64,000 nt of DNA, taken from Streptomyces fagopyri. GTDB lineage: Bacteria > Actinomycetota > Actinomycetes > Streptomycetales > Streptomycetaceae. Shown piece by piece: positions 16,919-25,497 of the stretch. The first letter of the stretch is position 1. Every line of letters starts with the position of its first letter. Below the pieces are notes generated by a model, which searched no databases, was not told the DNA's origin, and saw only the letters and a program-made list of their open reading frames with translations. The translations under genes were made by a program, and so were the position numbers. The DNA is taken from NCBI RefSeq assembly GCF_009498275.1, contig NZ_CP045643.1, positions 5,456,001 to 5,520,000 on the forward strand, in the 5' to 3' direction.

Positions 16919-17323
16919 CTGGATCTCTGTGTCCTTTGTGAGGTGGGGCGATAAAGCCGAGCGGACTGTAGGGCGCGCGGACCATGCACAAGCCATGCAT
17001 GGGTCATGTACAGGTCATGCACAGGTATGCGCGTGCCAAAGATCCCCGACGGGAGCGGGGGCAGGGCCGCGATCGCCGTCGACCCGGCTCTCTTTGCTGT
17101 GACTTGAGGGAATCTTGTGGTGATCGGGATCAGGCGTTTCCCGGTGGCGGGGGTGGCGTCGGTTAGGGTGCGATCCGCCCCCGGCGCCGAGGGGCCGACA
17201 CCGTTCGCCGGTGTGCCGGGGATGGGCGCCGCCGCAGGGGCTTTCTTCGCTGTTCTCAACTGTTCGCGGATCGCACGTGTTCACGCGTGCCGCGATCCGC
17301 GCGTGTCATGAAGTGGGGTGGGG
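16919..17323. other. divergent intergenic region with repeat array and hairpin
   Basis: 405 bases. From left to right it holds four 11-base tandem repeats (16983-17026), a -10-like TAGGGT near 17164, and an inverted repeat with 10-base arms CGCGGATCGC / GCGATCCGCG at 17265-17274 and 17292-17301. The latter would form a hairpin in the leader of the DUF1906 gene. No protein gene is supported. Confidence 0.6.
16983..17026. repeat. four tandem 11-base repeats (CATGCACAGGT type)
   Basis: The four units are CATGCACAAGC, CATGCATGGGT, CATGTACAGGT and CATGCACAGGT, followed by a decaying fifth (ATGCGCGTGCC). The period of 11 bases equals about one helical turn, which would place a bound protein on one face of the DNA. 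The array lies 65 bases upstream of the lipoprotein start. Confidence 0.85.
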
Positions 17324-18151
17324 ATGTCCAGCCACCGGATGTCCAAGAAGGGCCGTTACATCGCCTGGGCGACGGCGGGCGCCGCCGTGGTCGCGGGCGC
17401 CGGGATCGCGGCGCAGACGTCGATGGCGGCCACCACCTGGCCCGCCCAACGGACCTTCACGGGACGTGCGTTCGACACCTGCGCCGCGCCCTCGCTGAAC
17501 GCGATGAAGGCCTGGCACACCGGCATGTACGGGGCGGCCGCCGTGTACGTCGGTGGCAAGAACCGCGGTTGCGGCCAACCCAACCTCACCGCGTCCTGGG
17601 TGAAGTCGGTCAGCGCGCTGGGCTGGAAGCTCATACCGCTGTACGTCGGTGCGCAGCCCTCCTGCCAGACGGGCTCCAACCCGGAGAAGCTCACCACCGC
17701 CAACGCCGCCTCGCTCGGCGCCACCGACGCCGCCGACGCGGTGGCCAAGGCGTCCGCGCTGGGGATGAAGGCCGGCAGCCCGATCTACCTGGACATGGAG
17801 TCGTACGACATCACGAACACGTCGTGCAACACCGCGACGCTGACGTACATCCGGGCCTTCGACAAGACCCTCAACGCCAAGACCTACCGCGCGGGCTTCT
17901 ACGGCTTCCGCAGCTCCAGCGCGAAGGCCGTCGCCGAGGCCACCGACCGCACGAACCTGCCGGGCAACCTCTGGTACGCGCTGTGGGACAAGCAGAACAC
18001 CACGACCGCGGACTGGCCGTTCGCCGCCGACCGGTGGACCAACCACAGCCGTGCCCACCAGTACATGGTCAACAGCAAGGAAACGTACGGCGGTTACACC
18101 ATCACCGTGGACCGGGACGCCTGGGACGCGCCGGTCGCCATCACCGGCTGA
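17324..18151 (+). CDS. secreted DUF1906 (Rv2525c-like glycoside-hydrolase-like) protein
   Basis: 275 residues. The N terminus has a twin-basic start (SKKGRYIAW) and a Sec-type hydrophobic core, with cleavage near SMAA (about residue 36). The mature part has the DUF1906 TIM-barrel features: GRAFDTCAAPSLNAMKAW, AAAVYVGGKNRG, LIPLYVGAQPSC, SPIYLDMESYD with the expected acidic residues, and WYALWDKQNTTT. Rv2525c-like proteins are linked to cell-wall metabolism; activity on peptidoglycan or glycans is inferred. ATG at 17324; a GTG two codons upstream is possible. Confidence 0.88.
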   Translation: MSSHRMSKKGRYIAWATAGAAVVAGAGIAAQTSMAATTWPAQRTFTGRAFDTCAAPSLNAMKAWHTGMYGAAAVYVGGKNRGCGQPNLTASWVKSVSALGWKLIPLYVGAQPSCQTGSNPEKLTTANAASLGATDAADAVAKASALGMKAGSPIYLDMESYDITNTSCNTATLTYIRAFDKTLNAKTYRAGFYGFRSSSAKAVAEATDRTNLPGNLWYALWDKQNTTTADWPFAADRWTNHSRAHQYMVNSKETYGGYTITVDRDAWDAPVAITG

Positions 18152-18569
18152 GCCCGCCGACGAGGACGAAGGGGCGGGGCATGGGGATCGCGCCGGTACG
18201 GGTACCGCGGCAGCCAGCCGTGCGGGCCGGGCTCGCGGCGGTTCCCGTCGTCGGCCCGGGACCGCGTTGCCCCGTTCCCTCCCTCGTGATCGCGCTGCGC
18301 CGGGGCGGCCGCGCGGACCGGGGCGTCTTCGGCGCCTTCCGGCTGGGCCACGCGGCACGGCTCATGGGAATCGCGCCGACGCCCGACACCACGCGCGGTG
18401 GTGAGTTCGCGGCCCACGCGCCGCTGATCCCGCTGTCGGTGGTGGCCGCCTCGGCGCGTGCCCGGGAGGTGTGGCCCCGCCGGCCGGCCCGTCCGTAGAC
18501 ACGCCACGGCGGGCGACGGACGGCAGCGGGCAGCGGGCAGCGGGTACGACAGAGAGCACGAGACAACCA
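18152..18569. other. intergenic region, no supported gene
   Basis: 418 bases. An open frame at 18181-18498 (105 codons, starting ATG GGG ATC) has fairly high GC3 and a purine-rich leader, but no recognisable domain. It contains the internal echo MGIAPVRVP / MGIAPTPDT. I leave it unannotated because a random frame in 72 percent GC DNA can look like this. Confidence 0.4.
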
Positions 18570-19247
18570 GTGGTCAAGCGGGTCAGGCAGGTACCGCCGG
18601 CGCGGCGCGCGAAGGCGATGCGCGGCACGCCGCCGTGGTCATGGTTCGCCGCGGCCGCCCGGTCCGCGCGGCTGTGGCTCCAGGAACTGGGCGGGCGCAC
18701 GATCGCCCTGCTGGCGGTCGCGGTGGTCGTGGTGGCGGCCGTCGCCGTCACCGGGTACTTCCTCTCCCGCACGGACACCGGACGGCGGCTGCCCGACACC
18801 GGGGCCCGGTCCCACAAGGACGTCGACGCCTGTCTGCTCACCGGCGAGGACGGGATCACGGCCGGGACCACGGCGGCCGACGTCTGGCGGGGCATGCGGG
18901 ACGCGTCCCTGAGGACCCACGCGCGCGTGAGCTACGTACCGGTGACCGGGGAACAGTCAGCGGCCAACGCGGGGCCCTACCTCGACGGTCTGCTCCAGCG
19001 CTCCTGCGACGTGGTGCTCGCGGCCGGAAGCCCCGAGGTCGAGGCCGCCGAGCGGGCCGCACCGCTGCACCGGACGGTCGGCTTCGTCCTCGTCGGCGAC
19101 AGCGGGAGCGGTTCGCGGGACACCGGGAGCGCCCGGCACGCCGGGAGCGGCGAAAGCTCCGGAAACGTCACCTTCGCGCGCCCCGGCGACGGTCTGCGCG
19201 CCGAGGTCGCGGACGCGGTCGAGCGACAGGTCGGCGCGCGCGGTTGA
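18570..19247 (+). CDS. membrane-anchored BMP/periplasmic-binding-like protein
   Basis: About 225 residues. An N-terminal basic segment is followed by one membrane helix (TIALLAVAVVVVAAVAVTGY). The soluble domain reads DVDACLLTGEDGITAGTTAADVWRG, so the CLLTG start of BMP-type substrate-binding proteins is followed by an EQSAANAGPYLDGLLQRSCD segment that helps define the ligand fold. It is shorter than true BMP proteins and lacks the C-terminal lobe. GTG at 18570 is the preferred start; an upstream GTG at 18471 has its purine run only one base away. Likely a solute sensor or cell-surface protein. Confidence 0.7.
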   Translation: MVKRVRQVPPARRAKAMRGTPPWSWFAAAARSARLWLQELGGRTIALLAVAVVVVAAVAVTGYFLSRTDTGRRLPDTGARSHKDVDACLLTGEDGITAGTTAADVWRGMRDASLRTHARVSYVPVTGEQSAANAGPYLDGLLQRSCDVVLAAGSPEVEAAERAAPLHRTVGFVLVGDSGSGSRDTGSARHAGSGESSGNVTFARPGDGLRAEVADAVERQVGARG

Positions 19248-19415
19248 CGGCGCCGCGGGGCCCGGGGCGGGTGACGCGGACCGCACGGGTGCGCGGTGGT
19301 ACCCGAACTCTCCGCGAATCGTTGGTCGAATGGCTGGCCGAGAGCCGGACCACTGCCTAACATCGATCACCGCAAGACTTTGTGCACCGTCGCACAATCT
19401 CCTCGGGAGGTTTCC

Positions 19416-20075
19416 TTGCACCGCCGCCGTCGCACCGCGTCCGTCCTGTCCGCAGCGATCGTCGCCGCGGCCCCCCTGCTCACCGCGTGCGGCAGCGGGG
19501 CCCATCCGGGCGCCGCGGCCGTCGTCGGGGGCCAGCGGATCACCGTCGCCCAGCTGGAGGGCCGGGTGAACGAGGTGCGGTCGGCCCAGCGGGCCGCCAC
19601 CAAGGACGAGGCCCAGTACGAGCAGGCCATCGCCAAGAGCGGCAGCCTCACCCGGGACACCCTGCACGGCATGGTCCTCGACCGCGTCCTCGACCGGGCC
19701 GCGAAGGACGCGGGCGTCGGCGTCACCCGCAAGGACGTCCAGCAGCTGCGAGGGTCCCTGGAACAGCAGGCGGGCGGCGCGCACGGACTGGAGACGGTCT
19801 GGCTCCAGCAGTACGGCATCGCGCCGGCCCGCCTCGACGAGAACCTCCGCACCGAGATCGAGGCGCAGAAGGTGGCGGCCTCGCTCGGCGCCGACATGAA
19901 CACCGCCGACGGCAAGGCCACGTTCTGGAAGGCCATGTCCGAGGCGTCCAAGGAACTGCACATCGACCTGAACCCTCGCTACGGCGCCTGGGACGTGCAG
20001 AAGAGCGGCCGCGTCGACGCGAAGACGCCGTGGCTGCGGGAGGTCACACCGGCGGGAACCCCGCAGTCGGCGTGA
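19416..20075 (+). CDS. SurA N-terminal domain lipoprotein
   Basis: 219 residues, TTG start with GGGAGG five bases upstream. The signal peptide ends at lipobox LLTAC. The mature region begins AAVVGGQRITVAQLEGRVNE, the usual SurA-N opening, and continues with helical SLTRDTLHGMVLDRVLDRAA and GVTRKDVQQLRGSLEQQ. The peptidyl-prolyl isomerase domain is absent, as in most actinobacterial SurA-like lipoproteins, so a chaperone role on the outer face of the membrane is the best inference. It precedes mazG. Confidence 0.88.
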   Translation: MHRRRRTASVLSAAIVAAAPLLTACGSGAHPGAAAVVGGQRITVAQLEGRVNEVRSAQRAATKDEAQYEQAIAKSGSLTRDTLHGMVLDRVLDRAAKDAGVGVTRKDVQQLRGSLEQQAGGAHGLETVWLQQYGIAPARLDENLRTEIEAQKVAASLGADMNTADGKATFWKAMSEASKELHIDLNPRYGAWDVQKSGRVDAKTPWLREVTPAGTPQSA

Positions 20076-20433
20076 CGACGGGGACCCGGCGATACAGCTA
20101 GGAGCCGGGACCCGGCGGCAGGGGCGGGAACGGGGAACCCGGCGGCAGGCGTGAGCACGGGTCCCCGGCGGCAAGGCCGACGCCCCGCCACGAAGGCGGG
20201 CCCGGCGGTGAGGGGCCGCGCCCTGCGATGCGGGTCCGGCGGCAGGAGCGGTGCCCAGCCACGCGGGCGGGGCCCGGCAGACGCTGCGGGACGGCGGACA
20301 ACGGCCGTCGGCGGCACCGGGTCACGGCACGGGCGACGGCCGTGGAGCGCGCGCGGGAGCCGCCGCGGCATCCGGTCCCGCCGAACCTGTGGACAACTCC
20401 GGAGGTGTCGGCGGCGTGGGTTACGTTCGAGGG
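20076..20433. other. intergenic region with degenerate CCCGGCGGCAGG repeats
   Basis: 358 bases. Between 20108 and 20280 the motif CCGGCGGCAGG (or CCGGCGGTGAGG, CCGGCGGCAAGG) recurs at irregular 30-60 base spacing. No gene or sharp terminator is seen. The mazG -10 box TACGTT is at the right end (20422-20427). Confidence 0.5.
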
Positions 20434-21453
20434 GTGAACGCAACCAGCTCCGACGCAGCCGCCCAGGCCGGCCCCACCGCCCCCGGCCGTATCGTCCTGC
20501 TCACCACCAGCCACCGCGTCGCGCCCGGACTGCTGTCCTGGCCCGCCTGGCAGGCGCTGCGCGGCGCCGACCAGGTGCTGTGCGCGGACGGCGCTCATCC
20601 GCAGCTGCCCTACCTGCGTGAGGCCGGCGTCACCGTGGACGAGACCTCGCCCGGCGCGCAGGAGCTGGTGGACGCCTGTGCCGGCGGACGCACGGTGGTG
20701 GTCGTGGCCACCGGCGAGGGCGAGCCGCGCCTCACCGACGGCCTGGCCCGGCTGGCCGGCTCCGGCCGGGTCCACATGCCGGAGCTGGAGCTGCTCCCCG
20801 CCTCGTACGACCTGCCGGGCGCCCGTCTCCTCGACCTCGTCCAGGTCATGGACCGCATCCGCGTCGAGTGCCCCTGGTCGTCCCGGCAGACCCACGAGGG
20901 CCTGGCGAAGTACGGGATCGAGGAGGCGTACGAACTGGTCGAGGCGATCGAGGAGGGCGACCGGGACGAACTCAGGGAGGAGCTCGGCGACGTCCTTCTC
21001 CAGGTGGTCTTCCACTCCCGGATCGCTGAGGAGGGCCGCCCGGAGGACGGTGCCGAGCCCTTCTCGATCGACGACGTGGCGGGCGGCATCGTGGCCAAGC
21101 TGATCCACCGCCACCCGCACGTGTTCGGCGACGAGACGGCCACGACCCCCGAAGAGGTCAAGGAGCACTGGCTGCGCACCAAGGCCGAGGAGAAGCGCCG
21201 GACGTCGGTGACCGAGGGGATACCGCTGGGCCAGCCGGGTCTGGCGCTCGCGGCCAAGCTCGCCTCACGGGCGCGCACGGCGGGACTCGAGGTCGAACTG
21301 CCGCACGGCGAGGGCGTCGGGTACGAGCTGCTGGCCGTGGCCGCGCGGGCCGAGGCCGAGGGCGTGGACCCGGAGACGGCACTGCGCGCGGCGGCGCGGG
21401 CCTACCGGGACGCGATCCGTGCCGAGGAGGGTTCTCCGGCGCTCGACGGCTGA
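20434..21453 (+). CDS. mazG: nucleoside triphosphate pyrophosphohydrolase
   Basis: 339 residues. The N-terminal ~120 residues resemble a tetrapyrrole-methylase-like domain (GRIVLLTTSHRVAPGLLSWP, VVVVATGEGEPRLTDGLARL), as in YabN. The MazG NTPase domain begins near 140 with RIRVECPWSSRQTHEGL and carries the Mg-binding EExxE/ExxD pattern: EEAYELVEAIEEGD and ELREELGDVLLQVVFH. It hydrolyses (d)NTPs to NMP and pyrophosphate, cleaning the nucleotide pool. GTG at 20434 sits 6 bases after -10 TACGTT with no usable ribosome site, implying a leaderless mRNA. Confidence 0.93.
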   Translation: MNATSSDAAAQAGPTAPGRIVLLTTSHRVAPGLLSWPAWQALRGADQVLCADGAHPQLPYLREAGVTVDETSPGAQELVDACAGGRTVVVVATGEGEPRLTDGLARLAGSGRVHMPELELLPASYDLPGARLLDLVQVMDRIRVECPWSSRQTHEGLAKYGIEEAYELVEAIEEGDRDELREELGDVLLQVVFHSRIAEEGRPEDGAEPFSIDDVAGGIVAKLIHRHPHVFGDETATTPEEVKEHWLRTKAEEKRRTSVTEGIPLGQPGLALAAKLASRARTAGLEVELPHGEGVGYELLAVAARAEAEGVDPETALRAAARAYRDAIRAEEGSPALDG

Positions 21454-21481
21454 GGCCCGGGCGGCTCCACCGGCACCGGGA

Positions 21482-22693
21482 TCACGCGCCCGGTGCGCGG
21501 GCCGACGGGTTGTGCCAGTTCGGCCGGGGCCGGTCGAGCAGCCATTCCGCCGCGCCCAGCGGCCGACCGCGGGCCTCCGGGCCGGGCGGCAGGAGGTCGC
21601 GGAAGAGCCGGTCGTACGGGGTGCCGAGGGCGGGGAGGGCCTCGCCGACCTCCTCGACGAGCTGGGGCGGACCGGTCAGATAGACGTCGTGCCGGGCCCA
21701 GCCCGCCCGGTTGCCCAGCGCGGTCAGCAGCCGCTCGGTCGCCTGGGTCCTGGGGCGGCCGGGCGCCGGGGTGATGAAGGTGACGCCCAGCCGGGGCAGC
21801 CGTGCCTGCAGACGCTCCACGGCCGACCGGTCGTAGAGGTACGAGGTGTCACGGGCGACGAGGAACAGCCGGGCCTCGTGCGTGGCGTCGAGCTGCTGGA
21901 GCAGCGCCTTGACCGGCGCCCACCCGGTGCCGGCCGCGATGAAGGTCAGCGGCCGCTCCACCGGCGTCCGCAGGATCAGTCCGCCGCCGGGTGCGCCGAG
22001 CCGCAGGACGTCGCCCTCCCGGGTCCGCCGCACGAGGGCGGTGGAGAGCACCCCGTCCTCCACCCGGCTGACGTGCAGGTCGAGGGTGAGGTCGGCGCGG
22101 GGCGCGTTGCCGATGGAGTACGGCCGCCAGACGCCCGGCAGATACGGGACGTTGACGCTGACGTACTGGCCGGGAAGGTAGCGGATCCGCCGGTGCGGTC
22201 GCAGGGTGAGGACGACGAGGTCGTCGCCGTGCCGCGTCCGGGACACGACCTCGGCGTCCCACCAGGGCGGTTCGCCCGCGTGCTGCGCCTCCCAAGCGCC
22301 CTGGAGCATGACGTTCGCGATCGCCCCGTACGCCTCGCCCCAGGCCTTCTCCGCCTCCGCGTTCCACGCCGACCCGGCGACGACGGCGAACGCCGCGATG
22401 AGACTCGCCCCCACCGCCGCGTAGTGCTCCGGTTCGGCCAGGTATTTGCGGTGATCGCGCCCCAGTTCCCGCAGGTACCCCGGCAGAGCGGGGTCCTCCA
22501 GCCGTTCCAGTACATACGTGAGCGCCGCGAACAGACGGTCCCGCTGCCGCTCCATGTCCTGCGGGTGGTCCAGCGGGAAGAGCTCGCGCACGTCCGGGTT
22601 GTGCCGGAAGAGGTGCGAGTAGAAGTACTTGACCGCGAACTCGGCCCGTCTCTCGACGACCGCGAAGCTGGATCTGAGTATTTCGGGGTCCAC
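21482..22693 (-). CDS. flavohemoprotein (nitric-oxide dioxygenase type)
   Basis: 403 residues with a globin domain followed by an FAD/NAD(P)-dependent reductase. Globin (1-150): FYSHLFRHNPDVRELFP, a proximal-His helix ending EHYAAVGASLIAAF, and WNAEAEKAWGEAYGAIANVM. Reductase: YLPGQYVSVNVPYL, WRPYSIGNAP (FAD-binding RxYS) and FIAAGTGWAPVKALL (NAD-binding GxGxxP). It is cytoplasmic and converts NO plus O2 to nitrate. The extended C-terminal tail (GAAEWLLDRPRPNWHNP) is found in actinobacterial members. It is divergent from a P450 gene. Confidence 0.92.
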   Translation of the reverse strand: MDPEILRSSFAVVERRAEFAVKYFYSHLFRHNPDVRELFPLDHPQDMERQRDRLFAALTYVLERLEDPALPGYLRELGRDHRKYLAEPEHYAAVGASLIAAFAVVAGSAWNAEAEKAWGEAYGAIANVMLQGAWEAQHAGEPPWWDAEVVSRTRHGDDLVVLTLRPHRRIRYLPGQYVSVNVPYLPGVWRPYSIGNAPRADLTLDLHVSRVEDGVLSTALVRRTREGDVLRLGAPGGGLILRTPVERPLTFIAAGTGWAPVKALLQQLDATHEARLFLVARDTSYLYDRSAVERLQARLPRLGVTFITPAPGRPRTQATERLLTALGNRAGWARHDVYLTGPPQLVEEVGEALPALGTPYDRLFRDLLPPGPEARGRPLGAAEWLLDRPRPNWHNPSARAPGA

Positions 22694-22848
22694 GGCGCGA
22701 ATGTAGAGAGTCGTCGAGCCGCGGAGTCAAACGGCAGGTGATTTACGGACAGTCCGGGGTGAAGTCCGCACGGCGCCCGCGCCGTGCCGCGCCAGGGCCC
22801 GCGCGCCCTGCGGACGCCGGTGATCCGGCCGCCGGATACCGTCGGGGA

Positions 22849-24120
22849 GTGACCGACCAGCCCCCGCCGCTCAGCCCCGCCCCCGAACTCTTCACCTGGG
22901 AGTTCGCCACCGATCCCTATCCGGCGTACGCCTGGCTGCGCGAGCACGCGCCCGTGCACCGGACGCGGCTGCCCAGTGGGGTGGAGGCCTGGCTGGTCAC
23001 CCGGTACGCGGACGCGAAGCAGGCGCTCGCGGACGGACGGCTCAGCAAGAACCCCGCTCACCACGACGAACCCGCGCACGCGAAGGGCAAGACGGGCATC
23101 CCGGGGGAGCGCAAGGCCGAGCTGATGACCCATCTGCTCAACATCGACCCGCCGGACCACACCCGGCTGCGACGGCTCGTCAGCAAGGCGTTCACCCCGC
23201 GGCGGGTCGCCGAGTTCGCGCCGCGGGTGCAGGAGCTCACCGACCAGCTCATCGACCGGTTTTGGGAGAGGGGCTCCGCCGACCTCATCCACGAGTTCGC
23301 CTTCCCGCTCCCCATCTACGCCATCTGCGACCTGCTGGGCGTTCCCCGTGAGGACCAGGACGACTTCCGGGACTGGGCGGGGATGATGATCCGGCACGGC
23401 GGAGGGCCGCGGGGCGGGGTCGGACGGTCCGTCAAGAAGATGCGCGGGTATCTGGGCGAGCTCATCCACAAGAAGCGCGAGGCCCTTCCCGACGTGCCCG
23501 CGCCCGGCGAGGACCTCATCTCCGGTCTCATCCGCGCCTCCGACCACGGCGAGCACCTCACCGAGAACGAGGCCGCCGCGATGGCGTTCATCCTGCTCTT
23601 CGCCGGGTTCGAGACGACGGTGAACCTGATCGGCAACGGCATGTACGCGCTCCTCACCCATCCCGGGGAGCGGGCGCGGCTGCAGACCTCCCTCGCCGCC
23701 GGCGAGCGGGGCCTGCTGGAGACGGGAGTCGAGGAACTCCTGCGCTACGACGGCCCGGTGGAGCTGGCCACCTGGCGGTTTGCGACCGAGGCGGTGCGCA
23801 TCGGCGGACAGGACATCGCGCCCGGCGACCCCGTGCTCGTCGTCCTCGCGGCCGCGGACCGTGACCCGGCCCGGTTCGCGCGGCCCGACACGCTGGATCT
23901 CTCCCGACGTGACAACCAGCACGTCGGATACGGCCACGGCATCCACTACTGCCTCGGCGCGCCGCTGGCCCGGCTGGAGGGGCAGACCGCGCTGGCCGCG
24001 CTCCTCACCCGGCTCCCCGACCTCCAACTCGCGGTCGATTCGGCTGATTTGCGATGGCGCGGTGGCCTCATTATGCGTGGATTGCGCACACTTCCGGTGG
24101 AGTTCACGCCTGGTCGGTAG
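22849..24120 (+). CDS. cytochrome P450, CYP107-like
   Basis: 423 residues, soluble bacterial P450. I-helix LLFAGFETTVN (oxygen-activating AGxET), K-helix ExxR as EELLR, and heme loop GYGHGIHYCLGAPLARLEG with the Cys ligand. HLLNIDPPDHTRLRRLVSKA is the standard substrate-side C-helix. GTG at 22849 lies 6 bases after TACCGT (22837-22842), so the mRNA is probably leaderless. No ferredoxin gene is adjacent. The substrate is unknown; position beside rpf and eno homologues suggests the conserved CYP107 of this chromosomal region in Streptomyces, not a biosynthetic-cluster enzyme. Confidence 0.93.
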   Translation: MTDQPPPLSPAPELFTWEFATDPYPAYAWLREHAPVHRTRLPSGVEAWLVTRYADAKQALADGRLSKNPAHHDEPAHAKGKTGIPGERKAELMTHLLNIDPPDHTRLRRLVSKAFTPRRVAEFAPRVQELTDQLIDRFWERGSADLIHEFAFPLPIYAICDLLGVPREDQDDFRDWAGMMIRHGGGPRGGVGRSVKKMRGYLGELIHKKREALPDVPAPGEDLISGLIRASDHGEHLTENEAAAMAFILLFAGFETTVNLIGNGMYALLTHPGERARLQTSLAAGERGLLETGVEELLRYDGPVELATWRFATEAVRIGGQDIAPGDPVLVVLAAADRDPARFARPDTLDLSRRDNQHVGYGHGIHYCLGAPLARLEGQTALAALLTRLPDLQLAVDSADLRWRGGLIMRGLRTLPVEFTPGR

Positions 24121-24259
24121 CCATGCGGCAGTCGTACGTGCTCGCGAGGCGGCTGTCGTGGTGTGCCGCGGTGGTGGCGGCAGAGTATGGAGGGTCCGGC
24201 CGCGAAAAGGTGACGATCCCTCAACTCTGTGATCTTCACGTGATCTGCGCTGCATCTAC

Positions 24260-24318
24260 TTGTGACAAGTGATCGGGTGCGGCTACGTTCACCCATCAAC
24301 GCGGCTCATCAGCCGCGT
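24260..24318 (+). promoter_or_regulatory. promoter and 5' hairpin of first rpf gene
   Basis: TTGTGA (24260-24265) and TACGTT (24284-24289) are separated by 18 bases. The -35 lies inside the palindrome CTTGTGACAAG. The start of the leader forms a perfect 8-bp stem ACGCGGCT-catc-AGCCGCGT (24299-24318), about 31 bases before the ATG. Confidence 0.6.
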
Positions 24319-24349
24319 AGTCACCCGCTGTCACGTGAAAGGCTCTCGC

Positions 24350-25354
24350 ATGCTCTCCGGGAACGGCCGCCATCGTCGCCCCCGTCAGGCTCCGGCCCTC
24401 ATCGTCGCGGCAGGGGTGACGGGATCGGCCATCGCCATCCCGTTGCTCGGCGCCGCCAGCGCGAACGCGGCCGACGGCACCACGTGGGACCGGGTCGCCG
24501 AGTGCGAGAGCGGCGGTCAGTGGAGCGCCGACGACGGCAACGGGTACTACGGCGGGCTGCAGTTGACCCAGGAGAACTGGCAGAGCTACGGCGGCCGCAT
24601 GTACGCGCCGAGCGCCGACGAGGCCAGCCGGTCGCAGCAGATAGCCGTCGCCGAGCGGGTCCTGGCCGACCAGGGCCTGGCCGCCTGGCCGACCTGTGGC
24701 CCGCTCTCCGGACTCAGCAAGGGTTCGGGCGGCGTCTCGGTCGACACGGGCGTGGCCGGCGACTCGTCCAGTTCATCCGATTCATCCACTTCATCCGATG
24801 AGTCCGACTCCCTGTCGGACTCGCTGGGGATCGGGGCCTCTTCGTCCGACTCCTCCCGGTCCGACTCACCCTCGACCGATTCGTCCTCGGGTGGGACCGG
24901 GAACAGAACGGAGTCGGACACCTTCTCGGGCGAGGGGTCCGGCAGCGCCGGTGAGACGGACAGTGCGGGCGCGAGGTCGACGAAGGGTGGCGAATCGGGC
25001 AACTCGGGCCAGGGTGGCGACGCTTCGGCGACACCCGAGGGGACCGCGAGCGGCGCCGGGCGTCACCGCGGCGGCGGTGCCGCCGAGAACTCCGCGGGCG
25101 ACACGGCGGAGGGCCGCGGCGACGACTCCGCCGGCCGGCACGCCTCACGCGACTCCGACGCCTCTCGTGACGTCATCGACGGCTCGTACGTCGTCCGCAC
25201 CGGAGACAGCCTCTCGGCGATCGCCGACGCCCTTGACCTCGAAGGCGGATGGGCCGGGCTCTACGCCGGCAACGAGAAGACGGTCGGTGTCGACCCGGAC
25301 CTCATCCTCCCCGGTCAGAGCCTTGCAGTTGATGCCGAATCGGGCGAAAAGTAG
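24350..25354 (+). CDS. resuscitation-promoting factor with Ser-rich linker and LysM domain
   Basis: 334 residues, secreted. Signal peptide to about residue 40 (ASANA). The Rpf lytic domain follows: TWDRVAECESGGQWSADDG with catalytic Glu53, GYYGGLQLTQENWQSYGG, and the second Cys in AWPTC. Residues about 140-280 are a low-complexity Ser/Asp/Gly linker encoded by short TCATCC-type repeats. A C-terminal LysM (VRTGDSLSAIADALDLEGGW) anchors it to peptidoglycan. It cleaves peptidoglycan during spore germination and regrowth. GAAAGG is 7 bases before the ATG. A shorter homologue follows. Confidence 0.93.
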   Translation: MLSGNGRHRRPRQAPALIVAAGVTGSAIAIPLLGAASANAADGTTWDRVAECESGGQWSADDGNGYYGGLQLTQENWQSYGGRMYAPSADEASRSQQIAVAERVLADQGLAAWPTCGPLSGLSKGSGGVSVDTGVAGDSSSSSDSSTSSDESDSLSDSLGIGASSSDSSRSDSPSTDSSSGGTGNRTESDTFSGEGSGSAGETDSAGARSTKGGESGNSGQGGDASATPEGTASGAGRHRGGGAAENSAGDTAEGRGDDSAGRHASRDSDASRDVIDGSYVVRTGDSLSAIADALDLEGGWAGLYAGNEKTVGVDPDLILPGQSLAVDAESGEK

Positions 25355-25434
25355 CGGGAGTTCACGTCACGGTTCGCCGGGTAATGTCCGGTTTGGCGGA
25401 AGTGAGAGATGGATCTCAAAGGCCCTGATCGTCT

Positions 25435-25464
25435 TTGAAATTCGGCCGATCGACTGCTTACGGT
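25435..25464 (+). promoter_or_regulatory. promoter of rpfA riboswitch transcript
   Basis: TTGAAA (25435-25440) and TACGGT (25459-25464) with an 18-base spacer. Transcription would start near 25471, giving a leader of about 235 nucleotides that contains the whole riboswitch. Confidence 0.6.
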
Positions 25465-25497
25465 CATCACCGCTCGCCACAGCGGGCCCCGACGGTC

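Noticed and set aside
18181..18498. Possible 105-residue gene between the DUF1906 and BMP-like genes
   Set aside because: Purine-rich leader and moderate GC3, but no recognisable domain and no conserved context; such frames occur by chance at this GC.
24061..24120. Second c-di-AMP riboswitch for the first rpf gene
   Set aside because: The conserved ydaO blocks (GGGGGACCCAA, TTGGGGTGAA) are absent from the region before 24350.
24231..24252. Crp-like site (TGTGATCTTCACGTGA) upstream of the first rpf gene
   Set aside because: The half-sites GTG and CAC are spaced by five, not six, bases, so it does not fit the Crp pattern well.
24123..24272. Short upstream open frame before the first rpf gene
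   Set aside because: It covers the likely promoter (TTGTGA...TACGTT overlaps or follows its end) and would not be on the same transcript.
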